28,419 nt of DNA from positions 1 through 28,419 of the IMG/VR virus record IMGVR_UViG_3300032083_003424; one strand, given 5' to 3'. This stretch comes from a virus. Under the pieces are notes generated by a model that was given only the letters and a program-made list of their open reading frames with translations, made no database searches and was not told where the DNA came from. Below, piece by piece: positions 13,962-21,497 of the stretch (position 1 is the stretch's first letter; every line of letters begins with the position of its first letter). The position numbers were made by a program, and so were the translations under genes.

Positions 13962-14968
13962 TTTAGTCCCATGGCTTCTTTTGTCTGTAACAGTATTATA
14001 TCATATGCTTTTGGATTGTCAACAAAGAAGTTTCTAAGTTTTTCAGTTCCTTGAAATTTTTGTTTTTCTCCATCGATATCAAAACTATACCACGCTCCAC
14101 CTTTAGTAATTAAACCGATATCAATAGCTAACATCATAATCTCTGTAATTTTATCTATACCAGCACCATATCTAATATATGAAGTAGTAACACCACCAGG
14201 AGGACCTAAAGCAGAACATATTACTTGCCAATCTACTGTTTGTCCTATTTGTGTATTATCGGCGCTTAATGTCCAAGGCTTGAAGGTTTTTGCTCTCAGT
14301 TTAATGTCTGTTTGGTAAGCTATAGCTTGACCGCTTTTCTCTTTAAATTCAGCACCATATCCTGTAGGATTACCCATTAAGTGAGTAATACCAATTACTA
14401 TATTTCTATTAACAGGAATAACATTGGCTACCTTTCTGCAAAATTTAGCCAAAAGCTTAGCACCATCTGCTCTTTGCATTTTAGACATTTCTGAAGTTAT
14501 TTCAGCTTCTGTGCATAAAGCAGAATAAGAATCTATAATAACGATAGATCCCGGTTCTTCATTAATAATTCTTTCTCCGATAGATAGGTATTCCTCTCCA
14601 CTAAGTATTTTACCTTCTTGAGATCCAATGATATCAAACCTATCTAAGTCTAAACCTTTAATACCTTCTAAATCCCTTTTTTTTAATCTACCCTCAATAT
14701 TTAGGTAATACACATGCCTCGGTTTTTTTAAATCTCCTTGATATTCTGATTTTTGTGCGGTGGCTGCTAGATCTAAAGATGTTGTAGTTTTACCGCATTT
14801 AGGCTGCCCTGTCAGTACTATAAAGCTACCTTCTGGTATGCCTCCACCTAAAATAATATCTAAAGAGGGACTCAAAGGAATAGTGATAGATTCCCTATCA
14901 ACTAAAGCTGTAGCGCTTCTCATAATCTCTGTGCCGAAATTTTTCTTTACATCTTCTTTAAGAGCCAT
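13958..14968 (-). CDS. RecA-like recombinase (UvsX type)
   Basis: This 336-residue protein is a RecA-fold ATPase. Walker A is GQPKCGKT (54-61) after SLDIILGGGIPEGSFIVL; SIVIIDSYSALC is Walker B; 'IVIGITHLMGNP' follows a loop with QRADGAKLLAKF. 'GGVTTSYIRYGAGIDKITEIMMLAIDIGLI' is the usual RecA/UvsX element before the C-terminal lobe. It would drive strand exchange, recombination-dependent replication and repair. It is shorter than host RecA and fits a phage enzyme better. It overlaps the upstream unknown gene by 11 bases and the Vsr-like nuclease gene by four. Confidence 0.92.
   Translation of the reverse strand: MALKEDVKKNFGTEIMRSATALVDRESITIPLSPSLDIILGGGIPEGSFIVLTGQPKCGKTTTSLDLAATAQKSEYQGDLKKPRHVYYLNIEGRLKKRDLEGIKGLDLDRFDIIGSQEGKILSGEEYLSIGERIINEEPGSIVIIDSYSALCTEAEITSEMSKMQRADGAKLLAKFCRKVANVIPVNRNIVIGITHLMGNPTGYGAEFKEKSGQAIAYQTDIKLRAKTFKPWTLSADNTQIGQTVDWQVICSALGPPGGVTTSYIRYGAGIDKITEIMMLAIDIGLITKGGAWYSFDIDGEKQKFQGTEKLRNFFVDNPKAYDIILLQTKEAMGLK
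13995..14022 (-). promoter_or_regulatory. Consensus promoter inside the 3' end of the recA-like gene
   Basis: On the minus strand a perfect TTGACA (14022-14017) is followed after 16 bases by a perfect TATAAT (14000-13995), preceded by TGA (the TGn extended -10 element). Transcription would start near 13988, about 27 bases before the ATG of the Vsr-like nuclease gene. It would allow that gene, helicase, primase and the replicase genes to be expressed separately from the reductase and PhoH part of the run. Coding constraint could produce one box by chance, but both together are unlikely. Confidence 0.65.
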
Positions 14969-15392
14969 TGTCGTCTAGTTCCTTGAGTTTAGAAATAATA
15001 TTTGTTTTAATCTTATCTTTACGGAATTTATTATTTTTTATGTTTCTACTTTCAGTATAATCCGCAGTTAATCCTTTACTTTGATTAAAAATGTCTTGTT
15101 CTGTTTCTATGATAGGTATCAAGTGTGGTGCTCGCAAAGAATAAATTTTACGAGCCTTTGTATTTTTTAGCGCTTTGATAATAGCTGTTGAGTCATATTT
15201 TTTAAGTAATTTATGTGCAGACGCTATTTGGCTTCTATAAAAAGATGCCCACTCTTTATTAGTCCAGAATCTATAATGCAAATCTTTTCTATCTTTAATG
15301 GCTTTATTTTCGCATATAATTTCTGTAATAAACTGAGCAGCAGAAACCAGTTTACCATTTGAATATTTAGATGGGAATGTATTTTTACTCAT
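14958..15392 (-). CDS. Unknown protein (144 aa) before the RecA-like gene
   Basis: This 144-residue protein is not recognised. It has a helical, aromatic N-terminal region (LHYRFWTNKEWASFYRSQI, near 39-57) followed by 'AHKLLKKYDSTAIIKAL' and a basic, probably disordered C-terminus. Its start forms TAATG with the stop of the small HTH gene, and its end overlaps the RecA-like gene by 11 bases. The central pattern looks like a conserved protein- or DNA-binding fold. A recombination mediator or helicase-loading role would suit the location but is speculation. Confidence 0.75.
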   Translation of the reverse strand: MSKNTFPSKYSNGKLVSAAQFITEIICENKAIKDRKDLHYRFWTNKEWASFYRSQIASAHKLLKKYDSTAIIKALKNTKARKIYSLRAPHLIPIIETEQDIFNQSKGLTADYTESRNIKNNKFRKDKIKTNIISKLKELDDNGS

Positions 15393-15730
15393 TAGGAATC
15401 ATTAGGTCTAAATATGTGTTCTTCTGTCTTTTTTGCAGAGTTGTTATGTGATTTTTTCTTTAGTTCATCATTTAAAGACGAAGCTTCTCCAGTCATAATC
15501 GCAACACTTTTAGTGCGTTTGCTGGACGTTTCAGTAATCATTAAATCTTTTGATTTAGAACTTTGTTTTTTAGAACTTTGTTTTTTAGCTTGAGTTGGCT
15601 CGGAATGAGTCCTAATAGCAGCTTCAACTTTATCAATAGATATATTGAGTTCCGAAGCTATATCTCCAGATTTTTTATGTTGTGAATGCAACCATAATAT
15701 AGCATACTCTTGATTTTGATTTTTTTTCAT
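15392..15730 (-). CDS. Small HTH protein with Lys/Ser repeats
   Basis: I place the start at ATG 15730, four bases after a strong AAGGAGC site; an earlier ATG (15760) would overlap the upstream gene and has no such site. The resulting 112-residue protein opens with a predicted helix-turn-helix (QEYAILWLHSQHKKSGDIAS, then ELNISIDKVEAAI), similar to sigma region 4 or GcrA-like folds. A low-complexity linker with a perfect 5-residue repeat (KKQSS twice) follows, then a basic tail. It may bind DNA and act as a regulator, but no family is certain. Confidence 0.7.
   Translation of the reverse strand: MKKNQNQEYAILWLHSQHKKSGDIASELNISIDKVEAAIRTHSEPTQAKKQSSKKQSSKSKDLMITETSSKRTKSVAIMTGEASSLNDELKKKSHNNSAKKTEEHIFRPNDS
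15554..15588 (-). repeat. 15-base tandem repeat in the HTH gene
   Basis: A 15-base unit is repeated about 2.3 times without mismatch across these 35 bases. In frame it encodes the repeated Lys-Gln-Ser-Ser-Lys element of the HTH protein linker. A repeat of a multiple of three can change copy number without a frameshift. Confidence 0.85.
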
Positions 15731-15750
15731 TATTGCTCCTTGAGTTTGTT

Positions 15751-16104
15751 CTAACGCCACTTAAATTTTTTAGATGGTTTTTTCATACGAGACATTCCTT
15801 TAGGTAGTTCGCTTTTGTATACTGGGTCTTTATATTCATTATGTTTATGATGTATGCTCACTTTCTCATCATCTGATAATCTGTCGCTATTTCTTTTAGC
15901 TAAATCACCCACTGTTTTCAATTCACTATCTGACTTTTTTACAGACATATTTACATTGAGCGCATCTTCTACATAATTTCTAGACACGTTAACAGATCCA
16001 CATTTATCACAAACTACTTTAGCTTTTTTGTCATACTCACCAAAAGTCATGAAGACTTCAAAAACTTTTTGGCATTCTTGACACTCAAAGGAATATGTAG
16101 GCAA
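15751..16104 (-). CDS. FmdB-type zinc ribbon protein
   Basis: This 117-residue protein begins MPTYSFECQECQKVFEVFM and has a second pair CDKCGS, the CxxC...CxxC pattern of FmdB-family zinc ribbons. The start codon is TTG (16104), supported because family members begin MPxYxF. It lies one base after the upstream stop codon. An AGGAG element lies 11 bases before the TTG, rather far away. The C-terminal half is charged and basic, ends KKPSKKFKWR, and looks disordered. FmdB domains are called regulatory in bacteria, but their role in phages is unknown. Confidence 0.8.
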   Translation of the reverse strand: MPTYSFECQECQKVFEVFMTFGEYDKKAKVVCDKCGSVNVSRNYVEDALNVNMSVKKSDSELKTVGDLAKRNSDRLSDDEKVSIHHKHNEYKDPVYKSELPKGMSRMKKPSKKFKWR

Positions 16105-16105
16105 T

Positions 16106-16522
16106 TTACTTCAATCTCCTATTGATATCTTTTAGCATTCTTGCATTTTTTGTTTTTAAAAATTCTATATATTGATCAAATATACTTTGGTCAACTTCTT
16201 GAAATTTTACTTCCTCTTTGCATACTTTATCTATAAAAGCATTCGTCTTCTTCGTTTGAACTGTGGAGTGCAAATCTATTGGATTATACGCTTCATTATT
16301 TTGGTCGCACTGAATGTGATACGTATAATAAGCCTTACGGTCTGTTATATGTTTAGACTTTCTACCATATACAGCTTTAGCACAAGCTTTGTTTACGTCT
16401 TTAGTTCTGGGGAAACCCTTATCGTCTAAAAATTCTTGTGTATCTAACAGTACATAATATTTATCATTTTTACTAGTTATTTTGTGATGGGTTATATTAA
16501 ATGATTTACTATTAATTTTCAT
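16106..16522 (-). CDS. Unknown protein (138 aa)
   Basis: This 138-residue protein is rich in Lys and Asp and has no recognised domain. It seems to have a beta-rich N-terminal part (FNITHHKITSKNDKYYVLLD), a middle part with conserved-looking residues (KAVYGRKSKHITDRKAYYTYH) and a helical C-terminus. Its ATG overlaps the HNH gene stop as ATGA and its TAA is one base before the FmdB-type gene. That spacing supports real translation in the same transcript. No function is proposed. Confidence 0.75.
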   Translation of the reverse strand: MKINSKSFNITHHKITSKNDKYYVLLDTQEFLDDKGFPRTKDVNKACAKAVYGRKSKHITDRKAYYTYHIQCDQNNEAYNPIDLHSTVQTKKTNAFIDKVCKEEVKFQEVDQSIFDQYIEFLKTKNARMLKDINRRLK

Positions 16523-17097
16523 TTATAAAATTCCTGGGGTATGAATGTGGACCACTCATCTCTGTATTCTATTCTAGACCAATCAGCGTACCAAGGCAAG
16601 TATCTTAAATTAAAATTTGGTTGTTTAGGTATATTTAACAATTCCATACCAGCTTCTTTGAGTGTCTTATCTCCCTTTTTACGATTACAAGAGGCACAAG
16701 CAGTTACTATATTAGTCCAAGAAGTTGCTGATTTACGATTATGCCATTTACATTTTGGTATAACATGATCATAGGTTAATTTATTAAAACTATATTTTTT
16801 ACCACAATATTGACATATATTATTATCTCTTAAAAATAAATTTTTACGAGTAAACTTAACACTTTGTCTTTGTGTTTTAACATATCTATTGATTTTAATA
16901 ACACATGGTAATTGAAAATTTTTATTAGATCCAATAATTGTGTCATTAGAATAAAATTGTATAATTTCAATAGCTGGGGTTTTTTGATCTTTAATCTTAA
17001 AATACCAAGACATAGCAGTTTTCCAATTAATTATAGATATTGGAGAATAATCTATATTTAAAACCAAACAAGCCTTATGGTTATTGATCGTTTTCAT
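16519..17097 (-). CDS. HNH endonuclease
   Basis: This 192-residue protein has a complete HNH/McrA-like nuclease domain: zinc-binding C95/C98 (CQYC) and C134/C137 (CASC), the D110-H111 pair in TYDHVIPK, N129 in WTNIVTACASC and the final N138. The N-terminal part (residues 1-70) resembles the usual extension of free-standing phage and bacterial HNH proteins (VLNIDYSPISIINWKTA). It would cut DNA in a metal-dependent way. It may help in recombination or packaging, or be a mobile endonuclease; no intron or intein is seen next to it. It overlaps the PhoH gene by 17 bases. Confidence 0.9.
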   Translation of the reverse strand: MKTINNHKACLVLNIDYSPISIINWKTAMSWYFKIKDQKTPAIEIIQFYSNDTIIGSNKNFQLPCVIKINRYVKTQRQSVKFTRKNLFLRDNNICQYCGKKYSFNKLTYDHVIPKCKWHNRKSATSWTNIVTACASCNRKKGDKTLKEAGMELLNIPKQPNFNLRYLPWYADWSRIEYRDEWSTFIPQEFYK

Positions 17098-17788
17098 AAT
17101 TAGACAACCTATGGACTATACTTGCTATAATAGGATTACGAACTATATCTGTCGCATATAGTTCAGAAAAACCTATACCTTCAATGTCTTGCAGTCTATC
17201 TGTTAACTTTGTAAAACCTCCTTGTTGTATTTTTTGTAAATCAGATTGTGCTACATCGCCAGTTAAAACCATTTTACTATCCATACCAATTCTTGTTAAT
17301 AACATTTTTAATTGGTCATACGAAGCATTTTGACACTCATCGGCGACAATAAAAGCATTATGAAAACTTCTACCTCTCATCAAACCCAGAGGAACTACTT
17401 GTAATTGTTTATTAGACTTTAATTTAGAATAATGTTGTATATGTAAAAAGTGGTTAATTTCATCATATAATGGTAAAAGATAAGGGTGTAGTTTTTCTTC
17501 TGCGGTGCCCGGTAAGAAACCTAAACGCTCTCCAGCTTCTACCACAGGTCTTGTTATAACAATTTTTTCTACTTTATCATCAAGCAAATATTCTAAAGCC
17601 ATGCCAACAGCTATATGTGTTTTACCACTGCCAGCCACTCCTTGACAGAAGGTTACAGTGTTTTCAGCTACAGTTCTTATATATTCTTTTTGGTTTATAC
17701 TCCTTGGTTTTAAGCGATTTTTGAATCCAACGACAACTTCTTCTGGTTTTGGGATCTTAGGTGTTGAGTTTTTGCTTTTTTTTCTCAA
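17081..17788 (-). CDS. phoH: PhoH-like ATPase
   Basis: This 235-residue protein is a PhoH-family P-loop protein. Walker A is GVAGSGKT (50-57), then VITRPVVEAGERLGFLPG, FIVADECQNA (Walker B) and KMVLTGDVAQSDL, all family signatures. The start is TTG 17788 with AAAGG eight bases upstream. PhoH proteins are common in marine phages. Proposed roles include RNA metabolism and phosphate response, but the phage role is not settled. It follows the reductase gene by 32 bases with no visible terminator and is probably read from the same transcript. Confidence 0.95.
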   Translation of the reverse strand: MRKKSKNSTPKIPKPEEVVVGFKNRLKPRSINQKEYIRTVAENTVTFCQGVAGSGKTHIAVGMALEYLLDDKVEKIVITRPVVEAGERLGFLPGTAEEKLHPYLLPLYDEINHFLHIQHYSKLKSNKQLQVVPLGLMRGRSFHNAFIVADECQNASYDQLKMLLTRIGMDSKMVLTGDVAQSDLQKIQQGGFTKLTDRLQDIEGIGFSELYATDIVRNPIIASIVHRLSNYENDQ

Positions 17789-17820
17789 TTGATTAGCCTT
17801 TCAAGGACAAGGAAAAAGGA

Positions 17821-20019
17821 TTAAATTAAACAGGCTCCTCCGGCACAGCTAATTTCCTCTATTCCTACAGTGTTATCCTCTGTTTCTAACAGCTGCGTAT
17901 AATCAACCTTCTGAAAACTTCCATATAGATCTGTATAAATTTTCCAATTATATACATCTTTCATACAGTATGTTAGTCTTCTAATATCTTCATTAAAGTA
18001 TTTCTTTGCAAATCTTTTCATTTTGATAGCAAATAATTTCTTATCATCACCATCTTTGTCTGTTTCTTGGTTTAATGTTATGTAATCGCAAGCAGCCCAC
18101 AAATTATTATCAAATGCATTAAGACCTAATTCTATTAAGCCTGAACACCACAAAGAAGCATCCCCATATTCTTTTGCAATCTCTCTACTAGTATAAACTG
18201 TAGTAAAGGGGGCTTGAGGGTAATCTTTATCTCCACTTTGTGGTATTAAGCTAATACCAGCAAAAAACTTTCTATTATTATAAATAAATTTAGTAACATC
18301 TCCCCACTCTTCCGGTTTCACAGTGACTGTGTTACTTACATTATGACTAAGAAAATCTTGTGTACACAGAGATCTGTTTTTACCAGAATGTACCCAATTC
18401 TTTTGAGCATCTTTTACAACACCAAGCATTTCTACGGCAGGTAGTTGATTTTTTAATTTAGAACCATCTGGCACTTCTATCGGGAATTTAACAACCTCAT
18501 CTGTATTATTAGCAGACCATGATGATTTCTCGCATGCTTGAGGGTTATAGCTTTTGAAATAAAGATAGGGAGGCTCTAATATATTTGCTTGTACATGACG
18601 AATATATCGTTTAGCATGATGTGGATGAATTCCAGAGCTTGTACCTAGCATACTACTACTTGTACCTTCAGGTTTTAAGCAAGTAACTCTTGCTGCTTGA
18701 TTAATATTAATTTGTTGAGCTAATTCTTTATTGGTGTCAACAGCAATTTTTGCGCCTTTCTTAAGTACTTTTTCTGTTAGCACAAGGTCATGTTTTTCCA
18801 TGATACCTGTAAGAGATACTCCTAGAAGAGCCTCTCGTTCAAAGATAGCATTTGTAATATCTCCTAGATATTCTAAATTGGTAAAACCTGCTTGTAAAGT
18901 ACCTATAATAGCAGCGGCTTTACATCTTTCATAAAAATCCTCTTCGTCTACGACAGACGAGCAATTGATAGTGGAAAGATTGCAACCTTGCCACCCAGAT
19001 TTACCAGACTTTTCATCCACAGGCCACATACCCACCTCTACGCATGGGTTAAAAGTCATCTCTGTAGAGTCACTCCAGATAAAACCTGGCTCCCCAAACT
19101 CCTTTACGGACTCCATAAGAGCCTTAAACTGCTCAAATGTAGTATCATCTTTAAGCAATAACGCAGAATTGTTGCTCCTGGCTCTTTGAGGATTATCTAC
19201 ATACCAATTGCCTGTTTTAGCTTTAGCCATCTCTTCATCATTAGGGCTAAATAACGCTAATGACGCACTTCTACGAACACCACCAGATAATACAGCATCG
19301 CTGCTGTGCATAATAATATCATAAGCATCGATAGGTCGTAATTTTTTTTGTTTGTTTTCAACACATTGCTCCAATAATTCTCGAATTTTTTCTAAACCAT
19401 TTTGTAATGGCTCAAAACCTGGCGCTTTACCAACACCAGAAGATAATTGAGAACCTTTTTCTCGAATGTTACTATAGTCAAATACAATGTATTTATCTTT
19501 ATATTCTAAAAATTTTGATTCACTAGGTTTATTAAAATATGAACTTAATAAAACACCTAAAGCATCTGCCCAGCCTTCAATACTATCTTCTATTTTATAC
19601 TTTACACCTTTTCTTTTATCTTTTTTTTCTAATGAAAGATTAGGCAGTTTTGATACATGATGTTTTTGAACGCTAAAACCTGTTCCACTACCACACAACA
19701 ATAACCAAAAACATTCTTGGAAAAATCTTAGCCTATCACAATACGAACTTGTACAATTATAAATTTTTGCATGTCTCTTTAGAATGGGTTCTCCGCCAAA
19801 TTGAAGAGCTCTTTGACTACCTAAAACTTTTTTCTTAAACATTAAATCGTAGGACCAGTTAATATCTTCACTAATATTAAAATCAGCATATTGAGTATGC
19901 ATCATATTTTTTACACGATCTACTGCTTCTTTCCATGTCTCTCTTCTGTTTTCACTTTCTATCCAACGAGCGTACTTACTTACAAATGTATAATTCTGTA
20001 ATTCATTTAATGCCGACAT
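17821..20019 (-). CDS. nrdJ: Class II (B12-dependent) ribonucleoside triphosphate reductase
   Basis: This 732-residue protein is a monomeric adenosylcobalamin-dependent reductase of the RTPR type. The N-terminal NCTSSYCDRLRFFQE segment (C89 likely a redox cysteine), FWLLLCGSGTGFSVQKHH, SGGVRRSASLALFSP, the active-site NPCVE (N324, C326, E328), WQGCNLSTIN (C346) and RVTCLKPEGTSS are all present. The chain ends SCAGGACLI, giving the C-terminal CX4C pair (C725, C730) that passes electrons to the active site. It reduces NTPs to dNTPs without oxygen and needs B12 from the host. The ribosome binding site AAGGAG is ten bases before ATG. No separate small subunit or thioredoxin gene is visible. Confidence 0.95.
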   Translation of the reverse strand: MSALNELQNYTFVSKYARWIESENRRETWKEAVDRVKNMMHTQYADFNISEDINWSYDLMFKKKVLGSQRALQFGGEPILKRHAKIYNCTSSYCDRLRFFQECFWLLLCGSGTGFSVQKHHVSKLPNLSLEKKDKRKGVKYKIEDSIEGWADALGVLLSSYFNKPSESKFLEYKDKYIVFDYSNIREKGSQLSSGVGKAPGFEPLQNGLEKIRELLEQCVENKQKKLRPIDAYDIIMHSSDAVLSGGVRRSASLALFSPNDEEMAKAKTGNWYVDNPQRARSNNSALLLKDDTTFEQFKALMESVKEFGEPGFIWSDSTEMTFNPCVEVGMWPVDEKSGKSGWQGCNLSTINCSSVVDEEDFYERCKAAAIIGTLQAGFTNLEYLGDITNAIFEREALLGVSLTGIMEKHDLVLTEKVLKKGAKIAVDTNKELAQQININQAARVTCLKPEGTSSSMLGTSSGIHPHHAKRYIRHVQANILEPPYLYFKSYNPQACEKSSWSANNTDEVVKFPIEVPDGSKLKNQLPAVEMLGVVKDAQKNWVHSGKNRSLCTQDFLSHNVSNTVTVKPEEWGDVTKFIYNNRKFFAGISLIPQSGDKDYPQAPFTTVYTSREIAKEYGDASLWCSGLIELGLNAFDNNLWAACDYITLNQETDKDGDDKKLFAIKMKRFAKKYFNEDIRRLTYCMKDVYNWKIYTDLYGSFQKVDYTQLLETEDNTVGIEEISCAGGACLI

Positions 20020-20105
20020 ACTTGAGGAACTCCTTGGATTATAGTAAAAATAGAATTTAGCAGATGCCCTTGATGATTAATAGATAACTTCGTTTGATTA
20101 CTCAT

Positions 20106-20134
20106 ATGATAACGATCCACAAAGTAAATTACAA
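20106..20134 (-). promoter_or_regulatory. Probable promoter for the reductase gene (TTGTAA-17-TATCAT)
   Basis: On the minus strand TTGTAA (20134-20129) and TATCAT (20111-20106) are 17 bases apart, in the 151-base gap between dCMP deaminase and the reductase. The boxes match consensus at 4 of 6 and 5 of 6 positions. Transcription would start near 20099 and leave a leader of about 80 bases. No riboswitch fold is recognised in that leader. Confidence 0.5.
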
Positions 20135-20170
20135 GGGTATAATAAATAAAAATAATTTGTTTCCGTTATA

Positions 20171-20638
20171 TTATACACCGTCGATATTATGTATCCAGCT
20201 ATAGTCTGGAATAATTTTTTCAACTTGCATTTTAGTTTGTTTGATAAATAAATTAAATTTTTTTTCAGCATGTTCGTCGAATAAAATTGTTCCATGTCCT
20301 TCAGCCATAACCACTTTAGAAACACCCTCTTGCCATAAAGCCATAATACAATCATTACAGCATTGACCGGTTACGTACGCTATTCCATTGTCTGGTCTAA
20401 TTACACAGTTAGATAAAGCATTTCTTTCTGCGTGAATCATCCATTCGTATTTACCTGGTCTGTCTTTAGGTAAGACATTATCATCCATGCCTTTGGGGAA
20501 ACCATTATATCCTACTCCAATAATTCTATGTTGTTGATCAGTAATTACACAACCGTGCTGGGTGTGTATATCATGACTACGTTGAGCAACAACCTTAGCG
20601 ATTCCTAAAAAATAATTTTCCCATTTTGGTCTTTCCAT
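20171..20638 (-). CDS. dCMP deaminase
   Basis: This 155-residue protein belongs to the zinc-dependent cytidine/deoxycytidylate deaminases. The catalytic HAE is H69-A70-E71 (MIHAERNAL) and the other zinc ligands are C94 and C97 in GQCCNDC (Cys in place of the usual Pro before the motif). The N-terminus RPKWENYFLGIAKVVAQRSHD and GVGYNGFPKGMDD are typical of ComEB/dCMP deaminases. It converts dCMP to dUMP, feeding dTTP synthesis; thymidylate synthase is not in the window. ATG 20638 is fixed by the conserved N-terminus. There is no ribosome binding site, and a promoter lies only six bases upstream, so the mRNA may be leaderless. Confidence 0.95.
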   Translation of the reverse strand: MERPKWENYFLGIAKVVAQRSHDIHTQHGCVITDQQHRIIGVGYNGFPKGMDDNVLPKDRPGKYEWMIHAERNALSNCVIRPDNGIAYVTGQCCNDCIMALWQEGVSKVVMAEGHGTILFDEHAEKKFNLFIKQTKMQVEKIIPDYSWIHNIDGV

Positions 20639-20644
20639 GTCTAT

Positions 20645-20673
20645 ATTGTAAATCTAGATAAGTGTTATGTCAA
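20645..20673 (-). promoter_or_regulatory. Promoter for dCMP deaminase (TTGACA-17-TACAAT)
   Basis: On the minus strand a perfect TTGACA (20673-20668) is followed after 17 bases by TACAAT (20650-20645). The -10 box ends six bases before the start ATG, so the normal transcription start would fall on or next to the A of ATG. It lies in the 58-base gap after the sulfotransferase gene and begins the nucleotide-metabolism block. Confidence 0.75.
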
Positions 20674-20696
20674 CACAATTTACATTAGAATTTGCA

Positions 20697-21497
20697 TTAT
20701 TTTAAATTGATATCGAACGGAAAATCATAATTAAAAAAGTCTATGTCTTTACCGTATATTTTTTCTACCATATCTTTGCAATATTGATTATAAAATAATT
20801 TGTATTCAGGTATTCCCACAGATAAGTCTTGCATATTGATTAAGCCGTTATGTTCACTAGTAAATCTAAAAGGAGCTACAGAACACGACGTGTCGCTATC
20901 TTTAGTTGTGTATTTACCACTTTGATATGAGGGTTCTACTTCGTTGTCGTTGTAATCTAAATCAAGTCCGTGTGTTTTTTTTAATAAAGCTAAATCATCG
21001 ACTATGTTCTCTATTTTTATAATAAAATCGCAATCAATCATATATTGAGGTAAAAAATGATGTTCTAAAAAACTCCTACTTTTACGGCCCCAACGAGTGC
21101 TGTTTCCTATTATAATTAATTCTAAAAAAGACTGAAAAGATAGAGTAAGATTATTTTGCGCTTGATGTAAGTATTTAATAAAAGAAGAAACAGCTCTAGA
21201 ATAAGGATTTCTAACTAGTTGTATGTTAAAGAAATTTTTATAAAATTGCTTATCTTGATTTGGCATATGAGATAAAAAATCTGCTTTGTCTTTATGTGTC
21301 TGTTTTATATTTTTCGTATACTCATCTCTTTGTTTTATACAACTTCTATTGTGATCGTAGCTGTTAATGTGTATTAAAAACATTCTAGCTATTATAGAGC
21401 AACCAGCTTTTGGAGACCAGTACATAGCTAGTTTATTTTTCGGGTCTGGTAAAACTCTTGGGCAATACTCAGATTCTTGAATAAAGTTATTTCTCAT
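20697..21497 (-). CDS. Sulfotransferase (PAPS-dependent, Sulfotransfer_2-like)
   Basis: This 266-residue protein has the two PAPS-binding signatures of carbohydrate sulfotransferases: a 5'-phosphosulfate loop YWSPKAGCSII (residues 26-36) and the 3'-phosphate motif LVRNPYSRAVSSF (104-116). Later parts (EHHFLPQ, IKIENIVDDLALL) are also usual in the family. It would move a sulfate from PAPS to a sugar or other acceptor, in the cytoplasm since no signal peptide or membrane segment is visible. It is the last gene of the right-hand glycan block, overlapping the modular glycosyltransferase gene as ATGA. The acceptor is unknown. Confidence 0.85.
   Translation of the reverse strand: MRNNFIQESEYCPRVLPDPKNKLAMYWSPKAGCSIIARMFLIHINSYDHNRSCIKQRDEYTKNIKQTHKDKADFLSHMPNQDKQFYKNFFNIQLVRNPYSRAVSSFIKYLHQAQNNLTLSFQSFLELIIIGNSTRWGRKSRSFLEHHFLPQYMIDCDFIIKIENIVDDLALLKKTHGLDLDYNDNEVEPSYQSGKYTTKDSDTSCSVAPFRFTSEHNGLINMQDLSVGIPEYKLFYNQYCKDMVEKIYGKDIDFFNYDFPFDINLK

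Noticed and set aside
15731-15760. Earlier ATG (15760) as start of the small HTH gene
   Set aside because: It would overlap the FmdB-type gene and lacks a ribosome binding site, while ATG 15730 has AAGGAGC directly before it.
16519-17097. HNH gene as sign of an intron or inteins in PhoH or its neighbours
   Set aside because: PhoH and the adjacent genes are uninterrupted, and the HNH gene is coupled to neighbours like an ordinary operon member.
20137-20176. An 8-base inverted repeat (GTATAATA/TATTATAC) as terminator of the dCMP deaminase gene
   Set aside because: The stem is almost all A-T, has a loop of about 24 bases and has no following T-tract on the minus strand.
20098-20355. An 85-codon minus-strand frame overlapping the dCMP deaminase gene
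   Set aside because: It is out of frame with a certain enzyme, is low in complexity and has no ribosome binding site. Only its tail lies in the intergenic space.
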